This document shows positions 23,966 to 35,773 of a DNA stretch of 64,000 nt, piece by piece. Each line of letters starts with the position of its first letter. Position 1 is the first letter of the stretch. The position numbers and the translations under genes are program-made. Under the pieces are notes generated by a model. That model did not search any database. It had not been told where the DNA came from and worked only from the letters and a program-made list of their open reading frames with translations. This DNA comes from Enoplolaimus lenunculus. Lineage: Eukaryota; Nematoda; Enoplea; Enoplida; Thoracostomopsidae. Location of the stretch: contig JASANG010001526.1 in NCBI GenBank assembly GCA_030248215.1, positions 1-64,000 on the forward strand, given 5' to 3'.

Positions 23966-24537
23966 TCGTATCAATGAATAGCCTATTGCTCCAGTTCATA
24001 ACTGAGCAATCAAAAATACAAACTAAATCATTTTCAGGGATTCCGCATTCACTAATAATCATAAACTTTCAACTAAACAACAAAAAAATTGTTTTATAAA
24101 TCGTGTTTTCTTTCAAACAGATACAGTTTGTTCTCCAGTAGTTGTTGAGCGACATTGAGCAATATTTGTCGTTTTTAGGACAGTCCAATTGCCAGACAGA
24201 ACAAATAGGTACTTAACGCGGCAGAGACAGCGCTGAAATGAAAACTGGAAAGACAAATTAGCTTTAGAAGTCTAAAAGAAGCTGACGTCACATACGCTGT
24301 TCGTTCGCTAAATTAGCAGACTTGTTTAGTTATTATATATTAAACACATTCTAAACTCTTTTATATCGTGCAAATGCAACTTATTCTGAATTATTAATAC
24401 GGCAAAACTTTTCTGGTACGAAATGAATAAGTTTCACAGTAACTGAAACTTAGCTTAAAAGTGTTTCGCTCAATATGTTTCAAATGGGGCAAACTGTCTT
24501 TGTAAGAGTGATAAATTAGCTTTGCCTCCAACACTTG

Positions 24538-24580
24538 CATATATACATATATAATATATAAATATATATAAATATATATA

Positions 24581-24616
<36 letters not shown>

Positions 24617-24622
24617 TTAACA
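24538..24622. repeat. AT-rich TATA/CATA low-complexity tract
   Basis: Irregular atatatac and atacatac repeats. The Tyr/Ile-rich minus-strand ORFs here are repeat artefacts. A similar palindromic AT tract lies at about 47271-47320. Confidence 0.9.
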
Positions 24623-25561
24623 GTTCTGGATTTGTCCATTTATAAGCATGTGACGATTTTGTTTGGAAAAACACCGTGAACACACTAATTGAACAATCTG
24701 CCGTTTTGTACTTCATCTGGAGTGAGTTCATTGTAATCCAACCAATTTTATGACACCCCGTTATATCCTCCCAGGCCCTTGTGCTTTATCGAAGCCCTAC
24801 TCGCAATATAAAATATTAAATTGTATTCGAATGGCTAAATTAGTTAAAAACTAGTCACTGTCACAGCGTCGATACTTCTAGAGCGCTTGAAGATACTAAA
24901 CTGACCAAAATTTATTATATTTTACAGCAGATTATTCAATTCGTTGAGTCTGCAGTCGGAGGCTGTTGTTCTAGTTGGTTGGGGATGCAAACATTAGCAT
25001 TTTTGGTACAATTTGACATAAACTGCAAAACCTGGAGATACTAGCGAATGAGATCGAACAGCTGCTATCGAAAATTGACATTAACGAAGAACGAAAAACA
25101 TTCCATTCTTGGTTCTTTGCAATAAAATAAACCTTAAACCAACACAAATCCTTTATCTTGAAAAATACCGGAAACATTTTTTGTTGCTGTAACATTCCAT
25201 TATGGACCCCATTTTTGTTAAAAGTTTTGCTGTCAAATCTTAAACATTCGCTTTTATATCGAGATTTCATTTATGAGAATTGCATATTTTAATAGTTTAA
25301 AGATTTATTTCAACTGCTCCGTTTTTTTCAGTTGAGAGACTATGGGACATTGGGGTAATGAAAGACCGTAAATGCTTTGACAACGGATAGCCGTGGCATT
25401 TCACGATGGAGAAGATTTTTTGACACTGGGAGACAGAACGACTCCATAAAAAGGGAGGTCAACAATGTTTCTTTTATCGAGATTTCAAAAATGAAGATAC
25501 GTTTTTTAAATTTTGCAAATTTATGTTAACTGTTCAAGGCGTTTCGTGTGATCTTTTTCAA

Positions 25562-25778
25562 ATCAAAAAATGGTGAGTCAAATTGACTGTCTCTGAAATA
25601 GGCTTTTCCTGACTATACAAACTGAGTCAAATCCGACTCCGGCAGAGTCAAATTCGACTCACGGAGCGATTCAGCGAATCGATTTTGACTCTGGCGGAGT
25701 CGAATTTTGACTCAGTTTGTGTAGTCAGAAAAAGCCTATTTCGGAGAGGGTCAATTTGACTCACCGTTTTTTGCAGTG
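25562..25778. mobile_element. TA-flanked MITE with gagtcaaa palindromes, copy 1
   Basis: Repeated gagtcaaattcgactc-type palindromes; the right end ttttttgcagtg is followed by TA. The left terminus is decayed (aaaaaatggtgagtcaaa). See the intact copy at 28336-28547. Confidence 0.65.
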
Positions 25779-25995
25779 TACTTGCAAAAATTGCAAAAGT
25801 TCTGCTATTTGATGACAAATTCTGCTATAAAGCATAATATAATTTTTAAAGCTGCGGCACCTTAAATTAACAAACCTAAATATTTAACGATGAACTCATT
25901 CAGGAAGTTAACCACTATAGAGGTGGATTATAACAGTTGAAAACGGCAGATTTCCGAATTTTTGTGGTTAGTTTGCAATAGAGCAAAACTTTTAC

Positions 25996-26054
25996 TTCGT
26001 CGCTGCTTATATTGCGAATTCGAAAATTTTCAGAGGCTGCGACCTCGCGTTCTC
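25996..26054 (-). CDS. Weak candidate internal exon
   Basis: Read on the minus strand, TTGGTTTATTAG precedes a 59-bp open segment (EREVAASENFRIRNISSDE) that ends GAA|GTAAAAG. The length fits phase 1 in and phase 0 out. No neighbouring exon or family was recognised, so this may be chance. Confidence 0.22.
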
Positions 26055-28335
26055 CTAATAAACCAACACTTATAAAAAAGGTATGCATATATAATTTGTT
26101 GCAAAATATACATTTAGCACTGAAACTTGCCATTGAATTGGACTAAAGTAATCACCGTTTGTGCAGCCTCTGTGCGGCGCTACGTCATTTTTGCGAACAG
26201 AGGGTTACTCATGATGTATAAGAACTTTTAATTCCATTAAATATTTTGCAGTTTGATTGAATTCCAATTAATGTCTAGATTCAAATTCAACATCTGAATT
26301 ATAAAAATTGTCTTTCCACTATCTCGACAGGTGCACATAAAAGTTTTATCTTGAACAGCAGCCCAAACTGTTTGAGCAAAACTCATGTCCGAATGTTTTG
26401 ATTGCGAAAAATTTAATATACAACACTCCACAGTGCTATGCAAGCTGCGTACATTGCTATATAACTTGTTTGCCTTTGTGACAAAATATTTTCGTTCCCG
26501 CGGGTGGATTCTTAGGACTTCACAAATTTTGATGTGAACTGATCTCAGGGCAGGATATGGAAAACTCAAACAGACAAACATTTCCAAAATCCGGTCATTT
26601 TCCAGCGAACACACCGGCTGAGTGAATAACATTAAAACGTTTAGGCCTGCGCGAAATTAAAGCCCAACAATGGAAATGTTATAAACCTTCAGGTATTACA
26701 ACCTAAAATGGCTTCAATCATTGGCATAATATTCAGAAAATAGTTCCTGAACAAAAACCTTTGAAATGCGATCGCGAACCTAAAGTAAACTTTTTATAAA
26801 CGTATTTACATGCCAGGGTTCGGTCGGAGGTGAAAAATCCAGTATAAAGGCGTAACGTGTGAATACCAAACTGACCAGTATCTACACACATCGCCGTATG
26901 AAGTCCCATTGTTGTATATGCATATGTAAATGAAAAAATTGCAAACAACCATTTAAACACGACCTCGCTAAGGCGTTGTTTTGAAGTGAAATAGCGTTAT
27001 TATGACGAACAGCGAAAGCGGTTATTCAGTTAATATCGCACAGTTAATTTTTGAGTTTCTCAGACAGGTGATGACAGGCGATCAAGTCCGCGCTTGGCGC
27101 CGGCATGGAGCATCGTTCTACACCATATCAAATGATCTTGACCTGGTCCAAGCATACGCTAAAAAGGAACCAAGAAAAATCTGCAAGCCAGCTGCCAGAG
27201 GGTTATTTCTAATCGGATAAACAATGCAGACTGAATATTCGTATTCAAACTTTTCAAAATCATAAAACTCTCAGAGGGGAAGCGAAGCAGTGATTTACAA
27301 AGGGATGGGATACATTCTATAAAAACTTAAAATAAGTTTTTTGTGTTAATGATATGATGTGCGTGATCTCAAGAAAAAATAATTCTATATCGCAAAATGG
27401 ATACTTTATGCATTATTTCCATTTAAGAATTTCAAAATTTAAACAGTTACAAATATTCGTGTTATAGCCCACCTTCTTCAAGACCGCCTTTCTAGGATGC
27501 AACATCAGTTGCCAATTAAAAAAGTTCTTAAAACAACATGAACAGAAAGCCGAAAAAAGTTTAACTTTCAATATTCTGGCTACGCCCTGACACTTAAATA
27601 CATGGAAATCGTTGGAAAATAGAATGCCAAAAAATTTAACTTTTATAGTGTTTCATTGGTCGTACAGAGAGAGGCATTTTGGCAAAATATTGACACGGAA
27701 AACTTCAGCAAACGCTCGTAGAAGATATTAAAGGTTGTGTTATTAATACTTCATACATGGGCAGGGTACCTAGTTTTTTTAACTAAAAAGGTTTCATGCG
27801 AACAAGTTTAGCAAGCAAAAATAATTTTTGAAATGCGTTTTATAAAAGGTTAGAAACGCATATTGTTTTCCTTCTGGTGAAAATATTTCGAAACGACCTT
27901 CATCTCCCGCTGTATGCTCCTCTGAATCATGAACAACAGAGAAAGCTATCTTGCCGACTTTTCGTATCTGCTGCTATGAATATAAAAGTCACGCTATCAC
28001 AACACGCATGTTTTTATTTATCAGCGTAAGCAATATAAAAGAATGAAATAGTGAAAATAAAAGTATAAATCATAAATATTTACTTGAATAATTCATTTAA
28101 TGAAATGACAAAACTTAATAAAAAGGTGAGAAAATAAATGCATATAGAATACCGATTCATCTAAAGTCTGTGAACAAGGTTCAATGATGAAGCAAGTATA
28201 CTTAAAGCACGTTATTTTTTGTTTAACTACGGTTTGTCTGTAAAGTTTTTAGCGTTTTCACAGTCCTACACTCCACACAATCACTTTCGAGTCCATAAAA
28301 ATTGTCCTAAAAGGTAATTTCAAGTTTTAAATATA

Positions 28336-28547
28336 CACTGCAAAAAATGGTGAGTCAAATTGGCTCTCTCCGTAAAATGGGCTCTACAGGACTACACAAA
28401 CTGAGTCAAAATCCGGCTCCGCCAGAGTCAAATTGAACTCAATGAGTCGAATGTTTGACTATGGCGGAGTCGGATTTGACTCAATTTGTTTAGTCCCGAA
28501 GAGCCTATTTCGGAGGGAGTCAATTTGACAAACAATTTTTTGCAGTG
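28336..28547. mobile_element. TA-flanked MITE with gagtcaaa palindromes, copy 2
   Basis: Intact ends cactgcaaaaaatgg and, inverted, aattttttgcagtg, with TA on both sides (28334-28335 and 28548-28549). This fits a Tc1/mariner-type target. The 212-bp inside is nearly palindromic and has no ORF. Confidence 0.75.
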
Positions 28548-29096
28548 TAGAACAAGTGTGCCTGGTTGAATTGGCAGTACAATCGTTTGTGTGGGGCTTT
28601 GGCTTAGGCATGGCTTCGGCTAACGAATTTACTTATACTTTTGTTATGAAGTTAAATAACACTGATCGTTGCTTCTGAAAGACCCGTATTCTCAAACGCG
28701 TATAGCATTTTAGTCAACAATTAAAGTTCTATAACGAACTCCTGCGATTGCGGATCTCAAATTTGCACAGAGGTTGGGTAAATTGGGTGCAAAAATGTGC
28801 CGAAATTCTTAGCTTATCATTTGCTGAATAGAACATTACAAGACCTATAATCAACTGGTGCTAGTTGCGACACACATTGGAGAATAGGGGTATGAATCTT
28901 TGAAAGTTTATTTGAAAAAATTAAGGTTCCATAGAAATAAATTACGCAAAAAGTTTCAACTAAAATTTGCAAAATGAATTGGATGAACTCGAATTATTAA
29001 CATTCAACATAATGAAACAAAATACTAGGTCTGACGATAACTTTCCGGTACAATGCAGACACAAGTTACAGGGCGGAACGGAAAAGAAAAGGCACC

Positions 29097-29258
29097 CTGT
29101 AAATTTATGAAACATCAACTAAGGGCGAGTCGATTAATTAACTCACAATCAGTTCAATCAATTCAGAATTCTGAGTTGTGAAAGACCTAATTCAGAGCTC
29201 AGGCTTATGCATGGATGTAACTCGTTCTGAGTTAAAAACGCCTCTCTGGAATTTACAG
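29097..29258. mobile_element. actcaga-type MITE copy
   Basis: Related to 7463-7684 through gattaattaactcac, gaaagacctaattcagagct and ctcgttctgagtt. The ends are ctgtaaattt and gaatttacag. Confidence 0.5.
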
Positions 29259-29962
29259 CGCAAATACAAAAGTAAACCGTGTCAAAGCAACAGACGAAAC
29301 ATCACTAAAACTCATGTTTTGCGACGGTAAGTATTGCGCAAAATCGAAAATAGTTGAAACTCGATTTACTTAACGAACACACGCGAGAATACTTTGATCT
29401 TTCACCAGCCACGTGTCAAATTTGCAAGGGGTTCCTTCTATAGAGCAATTTGAGATTTCTAAAATCCCGAATTGTTAAATTCTCTTTCGAATGGAAGATA
29501 TTCATAAGTTCATAACGTATTGCGATCACTTTAAAATCGAAAAGACAGACCAAATTTTAACATAAACCACAAGTTAAAAACTTACGTCTACAATTCCTTA
29601 TTTTGAAATTTTGTGAATGACAATCATATAAGGCGACTATGGTAAGCTTTCACATTTGAAGCAAGAGAACGCTAGCACACCACTGTGCCACAAAAACACG
29701 TTGTTTTGTCAACCGTTTGAAAGTGCTTTTAAAGTATAATAAGCTGAAACCAATAACAACTTAAACAAAAGTTAATTTTCATAAATTTAATTCATTTTTT
29801 CGACCAATTTTGAAAAATAAATCATTATAATTGCAATTTACGAGCTTATTGCATTTTCAGATACATGAAACTAAAAGCATATATGTCGCAGCATTCAGTG
29901 CGGTTATCAATATCAGGAACTCTGCTTTTGTGGTTCTAGTAGCTGTTGGTGGTGAGGTCCAT

Positions 29963-30130
29963 GTGCCGATATGGCTATTCGGTCTTGTGCCGATATGGCT
30001 ATTCTGTCCTGTGCCGATATGGCTATTCGGTCCTGTGCCGATATGGCTATTCTGTCCTGTGCCGATATGGCTATTCGGTCATGTGCCGATATGGCTATTC
30101 GGTCTTGTGCCGATATGGCTATTCGGTCAT
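29963..30130. repeat. 24-bp satellite, seven copies
   Basis: Seven head-to-tail copies of a 24-bp unit beginning gtgccgatatggctattc. The last bases vary (ggtctt, tgtcct, ggtcct, ggtcat). Because 24 is a multiple of three, every frame that escapes a stop in one unit stays open through all seven. The four overlapping ORFs on both strands are therefore artefacts. Confidence 0.95.
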
Positions 30131-30591
30131 GTAACATTTGCGATTATGTATTTTTAATTTTTGAGTTAAATGTTAGGCAAACTCAGTTAATACGATTGTA
30201 TATTTGGTACCCACTTGTACTTAAATTATAGTTAAATTAGTTAAATTAATAGTATACACCTACTATGAGATTTCAGGAATCAAAATACTAAACTACACAC
30301 CTGATGGGAAATTTTTTGATCAACATTAGATACTGGAATTTTTACTAAACGGTAGCAAGTATATTTGAAGGTTGTGCAAAAAACATGAAATTGATTTTTC
30401 ACAAATTTCTACCACTGAAAAACAAATGCTTCGTACGAGGGTCAGAGCACCTACGTCATCCCTGTACTTGCAGGGTTCTTCAATTATTCACACTTGCTTT
30501 CACTGTTGTTAATGTTTAAAAGCGATAATTATAGAATCTTTCACCATTCGGTTCCGATACCCATAGTATTCTTGTTCCATGTATAAAACCG

Positions 30592-30748
30592 AGCCGGAAC
30601 AGTAGTATAACCATATTCCTAAGCCTAAGCCTAAGCCTAAGCATAAGGATAAGCCTATCCCTAAGCCTACGCCTAACCCTAAGCAAAAAAGTTTGTCTAA
30701 AGCTTAAACTGATTCTATTCCCGTCCCACAGGAAAGCGATCCGGCCCT
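30592..30748. mobile_element. TTAGGC-bearing MITE copy
   Basis: Starts gagccggaacagtagtataacc, carries cctaagcctaagcctaagc, then gcaaaaaagtttgtctaaagc, and ends ggaaagcgatccggccct. Same architecture as 2519-2688 and 22135-22315. Confidence 0.7.
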
Positions 30749-32066
30749 ATTCTATGCATGAGCCGTATTGTTTATAGTTTCTAGATCGAGAACACCTCAA
30801 TATTTTTGCAAGAATTATGTCCCTGTTGAAAGACCCTGCTTTAAACTTGATAACGTGTTTGAGTTCTCAAAATACCTTTTGCCGTCTCCGCTTGTTAAAC
30901 GCTTCCACCGTCACTGATTATTTAGTTCAACTGAAATTTAAATCAACACTTCATTCTATTTTATGGCACAGCGCCACTTGACCTGTCTCAAAAGCGACGC
31001 GTTCAAATATATATAAAACGTCAACAAAAATAGTTCCGCATTCGGGTTCACAGTACGAAAAAAACAACAAAACAAACTAAAATTTGGAGACAAATGTTCG
31101 CAGACGAACGGCATTTTTAAAAAGTTGAAAAATTGTCCTTTGGTGTACATCGCATTGTTGGTAGGGATATCGAAAACAACCAGATATTAATCAATATTTT
31201 GCAAAGTTAATTTAAATCCACTGACGGTCAAACTTTTCCAAAACTCATGTTTAACCCCACTGGATGATCTAAGGGTGCAACACGGTAAGTACTGAACAGT
31301 TTGATTCACTGATCATTGTTCCAGATTGCCACACAGGTTATATGTCTCAAACAGGTAAGAGATCCAAAATTATTTATTGCGACTGATAAGCGAGTTTGGC
31401 TTTTCGCTCGTTTCACTCAAAAATTTTTTATTTATTAGATACATATCGCGTGTTCTAAAATTTAGTAATTTCTAGATCTTCAATGTTTTGACGAATATAT
31501 ATCATTTCTCAAAAATATTAAACCATCCAAACTTGAAATCACACGAGACAGATTTAAAATGCTAAAAACTGACCACAGGCGTAGCTAACTTTATTTCGGG
31601 ATGGGATTCTCTCGTGTACAAGTTTTTATCTTCAAAAATCTATAAAAAAGTTTTCTAAACCTGAATTAAAAGTATATATTTTACTTATTGTTTCACAAAA
31701 GATTAGAGAGGCAATATATATCGCCGAGCGCTCTTCTTACATACGCCCCTAATACTGTCACATAACCCAAAATTATCCAAATTTCTCGTTTTGGTTTTAT
31801 ATTCAAAATTTACAATGCGGTATATATGTCTTAGCATAAATGCTTTATTTCTCGGATTCGACCCATAGGGAGCAATTTGGACAGCTAAATTTACTGACAG
31901 CTGTGAAGGTTTAAGATATCGGTTGCTTATTGCCGAAATTTTTTTAGCAAAGTTCACATTTGATACCAACTTGCCAACATATTGCAGCTTATACATGATG
32001 CTTAGGTTGTCATCTGTGCATGTTTCGTATTTTTAAGCTTCTTTTTATCTAAAATAGTATAAATTG

Positions 32067-32256
32067 TTAGTTTTCAGCTTTAAAACAATGTACTGTGGGT
32101 TGAGTGCCGGTGCAAACAAAATTGCATTATGTGACAAAATGGTGAACTGACTGTCAAAAGAAAAGCCACTCAATCAATAGCACACATTCTACCATGTTGC
32201 GAAAAGCGATCAGAGTGATTTCGAAAATTATTAACTGGAGTTGACCCCCGCAGCCT
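32067..32256. repeat. Dispersed repeat, copy of 9736-9932
   Basis: Nearly identical to 9736-9932, with an extra atcaatag insertion and a few substitutions. Both end at ttgacccccgcarcctc. The following sequence (to about 32400) resembles the acccgcgggta-rich segment at 23100-23580, another dispersed repeat. Confidence 0.75.
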
Positions 32257-32705
32257 CTGTAGGCACCAGAGTGGGGCAATACCCGAGAGTAAACGCGGGT
32301 CGGGTAAAGAATATCAGTTGCGGGTATACCCAGGGGTAAGATTTGTATCACGCGGGCAAAAAATTCAAAGTCTTTACCGGAGCCAAACTTTTAAGTATTA
32401 AGGTGCAAAACATAAGTATCAGGAAACTTGAGAATCATACTCTTGACTTGACTTGAAAGCGAAATTCAGACAGATTTTAAAATTCAGTGCATATCCATTA
32501 TATTTTTTAATGTATTACAAACCCTGGTGAATGTGCCAATCGCGTTGGCATAAAAACAAGCCATCTTTGAAACATTAAGGCAATGCATAGAACTGGGACG
32601 TTTTATAGTCATAAGTAATCTTTTTACATGGGTGAACATTTTATACTTCTTCATCCAGCTCTAGCTTCTATTTATCTATTTTCGGCGGAAACTATGCCTA
32701 AATAT

Positions 32706-32985
32706 ATTCCTTAGTACAAATAATTCAGACTTTAAATTTTAGTATCATGTTATATTCCACAAGACATTCAGGTTGGTTTACCACAACGTTGCAGATATTT
32801 TCATACAAGTCATATGATACTGACGACGAACATTTGAATAACATATGACATAGCAGCACAAACAGTTTAGAAGAAAATTAAAATTTTTTGAATTTGATGG
32901 CGGATCAAGATGCAGACATACCCACTATCTTAATGCAGATAAAACGTGTTCCAGGTTGTCCCAGTTAAAATGTGAACCTTGCATC
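32706..32985. mobile_element. Truncated Harbinger-like MITE
   Basis: Diverged copy of the right half of 21091-21775, sharing agtacaaataattc, ggtttaccacaac, aaattttttgaat and the terminal aaaacgtgttccagg motif. Confidence 0.6.
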
Positions 32986-33589
32986 TGTCCCGACAAAAAA
33001 TCGACCACCGGCTGCAACTTCGGCAGAACTTATGCCGGAGTTTCCATCAATTTCGATAGCAAGATTTTTCCAGTTTCATAAAAACTGTATCGTTCGTATC
33101 AAATTTGCTTCACTTTCATTTCCGACACGATTTTTTTCACCTGCAGCTACGGTATTTTTCACCTCGGATTGCCCTGCAAAATGTCTACTTCTATACAAAG
33201 TCCCATTAAACTCGATGCACTGCGCCAGTTTAAACCGATGCATAGAGCATAAACAAAAAATGCCAGCCAGTTTACTAGGAAAACAAAAGTATTTATACAA
33301 TAACAAAAAGTGTCAAAACAATATTAAAAACCTTAACATGAATATATCGTATATACTCTTTAAAAACGTATAATATTGAATTCGACCTTTTCAAGTTCTG
33401 ACAACAGTTACACAGCACATACCATACCACCAATCGTAGCTGAAGTACATGTACTGAGTGAACCTCGGACATAATTTAACACTCCAAGCTTATAGAGCCC
33501 AAACGCATATTTTGACCCACGTACTATCCAATTAAACTAATGTGCAAATTAGTGATTCGCTATCTATTCATTGATCGGTTTTAGGGTTG

Positions 33590-33925
33590 CACTATACTTG
33601 ACGACCGGCGCCGTCCGTCAGCGTGCGTCACATACCCGGCGCCGTCCGTCAGCGTGCGTCACCCGTACGGCGCCCTTCGTCACCGACCGTCACCTGTACG
33701 ACACCGTCCGTCACCGTGCGATGATAGGTTATCGTACGTGAATTATTTGCATACGATACCGCACGGTGACGGACGACGCCGTACGTGTGACGGAGGGAGT
33801 CGGACGGTGGCGAAAATCACTCGTACTGGTGACGAACGGCGTCGGACCGTGACGCATGGCGACGGACAGCGCCGTACGGGTGAAGAACAGCACCGGACCT
33901 CAACAAAATTATTATAGCGCAACCG
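33590..33925. mobile_element. GC-rich foldback element
   Basis: A sharp GC island in AT-rich DNA. The left half is built from ggcgccgtccgtcagcgtgc-type units and the right half from gtgacggacgacgccgtacg-type units, its approximate reverse complement, around an AT-rich centre (33722-33765). Outer ends ggttgcactata and tatagcgcaacc are inverted. It should fold into a very stable hairpin. The 87-codon ORF inside is a repeat artefact. Confidence 0.65.
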
Positions 33926-34729
33926 TTAGGTGTTTATAAACCATATATTCAGATTCATCGCACCCGAAAAGTTTTAGGTACTGAAATTATGAAGATTGTT
34001 TGTAGCCCTAATAAACAGTGAAATTATTTAAAAGTCCCAATTTAGGCTTAACCAAATGATCTAATATGCAAATTAGATATTCAATAACTGTTCAGTGATC
34101 GGGTTTGAAGGTTTAGCGACCATTTATACTGATTTCTAGCACACAAAACCCCTGTATTACTGAAAACATATTGATTGTAACCCTAAATCAGTGAAAAATT
34201 TAAGTCCTAATTTAAACTTGACCAATTATGCAAATTAGCCTGTAGCTAGTAAACGGTTTAGAGTTTTATAACGCCAATGCGAGGTTAACAAACCACGATA
34301 ATATTAATAAGCTATCAAACCAAAAATTTTATGCATAAAGATAAAAAATGTCGGCTTTGAAAATGAAGCTCCGGTTTGTTTAGGCAATTAATTTGGCCTT
34401 ATTTAAAACGACTGAGTTAATCTTAATTGCTCCAAAATTTATAGAAAAAATAATCTTTTGTCACAAAGAACCAAGTAACGCTTAATACACAAGAATAACT
34501 TCCTTCCCACAACACCACATACAAAGAATAACTTTATCGTTGCGTTGTACGTTCCTCACACACCCGTAGGTTTAGGTTAGATTTTAGCCTACTTACCCTT
34601 AAATACTGGGAAAGTGTACAAGAGCTCAAACATTAGGTTAAGAAATGCCGCGGATTACACAAGACAAAACAGTGCCGAAACATGGCACAAAGCTCAAAAC
34701 CAGACAACAATGATACTCGCTCTATGATT

Positions 34730-35773
34730 TCAAACATCATTGCAAACGTCATCATCAGCAATTTCTAACAAAGGGAACTTTGATTCTGCCGTTTTAGGCG
34801 GAGCCAGGTGCTTTGCCAAGTCATCCGGATTGCGTTCTGATTCTGTCCACTGGGTGCCGCCTGTCGCTGCTGGAATATCCAACAACGGATACCGCAATCG
34901 TGCCGCTTCCGAAGGCAACAGGGCAACTTGTTGAGCACTAAGTCGCGAACTAGCAACACTTTCCGTTGTTGACAAATGTTGACCGCCGCCACTGGGCAAA
35001 GTTGTGAGTTGTGTTGATGTCGTATTCAGTGGTGACACCCTACTGATAGATTGAGTTTCACTCGGGTCAGGTTGGCATGGAAGATCAGCATGGGCTGATT
35101 TGTTGAGGGCCATAAGGCGGCGCAGTTCTCGATGAAATGGTCGTATTCTCAAATTCTTTTTACTGGTGCCGAGTTCGCCGCTAGCTATGTCATCACCCTT
35201 ATCATCGTCATCACTATCGGTGTCCGTTTGATCGGCACACTGCGTCAAGCTCATATATCGATCCAAATCGTACTGGCACTCGTTCAGCTGGCGTGACTCT
35301 AACATTTTTCGATTTTCCAGCCACCGGGGATTTTGGTCAATAAAACTGATTGCATCATTGATAGCAGCAAAAAAGCAATCACCGGGCTGAGTATAATTCG
35401 CACACCTACCTCCGTGAATATGATTCAATACCTGAGGCAGTTTCCGAGGCAACATATACTTGCGACATCCTAACCGAGTCAAAAATACTGGGGCACACGC
35501 AGGTGGCGAATACTCAAAGTGAATGCAAATTAGTCGTTGAAATGCAACAGGATACGATTGTGAGCGCATTGAAAGAGCACTGTGGGCAGTGGTGTTTTCC
35601 ATTTGATATTCATTCGTCGCAAGTTCGATTGTATGACAATTATTTGATGAAATGCCACGTTTGTACACCAAAAATTGAGATATTCGCCGCAATCGCTGAC
35701 GAAATGAGTACCACGGCATCCATGAGGTTTTAATGTCGCGAGGCATAAAATGCACTGGTTCTTTTGTGGCTTC
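34730..35773 (-). CDS. IL-17R-like terminal exon: SEFIR C-half and cytoplasmic tail
   Basis: Follows acceptor GCGAAATTTTAG, phase 0, and runs 347 codons to the stop. The first ~120 residues complete SEFIR (strand FQRLICIHFEYSPP, then the YMLPRKLP motif). The tail holds an Asp run, many Ser/Thr residues, and Leu-rich segments ending FPLLEIADDDVCNDV. No death domain, kinase or confident TRAF-binding motif is visible. Confidence 0.88.
   Translation of the reverse strand, partial: EATKEPVHFMPRDIKTSWMPWYSFRQRLRRISQFLVYKRGISSNNCHTIELATNEYQMENTTAHSALSMRSQSYPVAFQRLICIHFEYSPPACAPVFLTRLGCRKYMLPRKLPQVLNHIHGGRCANYTQPGDCFFAAINDAISFIDQNPRWLENRKMLESRQLNECQYDLDRYMSLTQCADQTDTDSDDDDKGDDIASGELGTSKKNLRIRPFHRELRRLMALNKSAHADLPCQPDPSETQSISRVSPLNTTSTQLTTLPSGGGQHLSTTESVASSRLSAQQVALLPSEAARLRYPLLDIPAATGGTQWTESERNPDDLAKHLAPPKTAESKFPLLEIADDDVCNDV

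Larger units (their letters stand above)
14850..34725. other. Gene-poor, repeat-dominated region
   Basis: No gene is convincingly supported. It contains at least ten recognisable miniature elements, a 24-bp satellite, a GC-rich foldback and microsatellites, listed separately. One weak candidate exon (25996-26054) is noted. Long intervals such as 16100-17640, 18200-18540, 26140-28330, 30760-32060 and 33930-34725 show only AT-rich sequence with short ORFs and nothing I can name. Confidence 0.55.

Noticed and set aside
25020-25130. Plus-strand helix-like reading (LEILANEIEQLLSKID)
   Set aside because: The frame is closed by a stop immediately upstream, with no acceptor between, and it ends in a stop after 32 codons. 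It could be a tiny pseudogene relic but is not supported.
26237-26632. 131-codon minus-strand ORF
   Set aside because: No splice signals at plausible positions, no family resemblance and no partner exons were found. The length alone is not convincing.
29963-30130. Possible CRISPR-like array
   Set aside because: The units are contiguous, with no spacers, and the context is eukaryotic.
29831-30231. Overlapping ORFs of 62-108 codons on both strands
   Set aside because: They are produced by the 24-bp repeat, which stays open in all frames.
32972-33373. 133-codon plus-strand ORF
   Set aside because: It overlaps the end of the truncated Harbinger-like copy and AT-rich tracts, has no motif, and its C-terminal half is Lys/Asn-rich as expected from AT-rich DNA.
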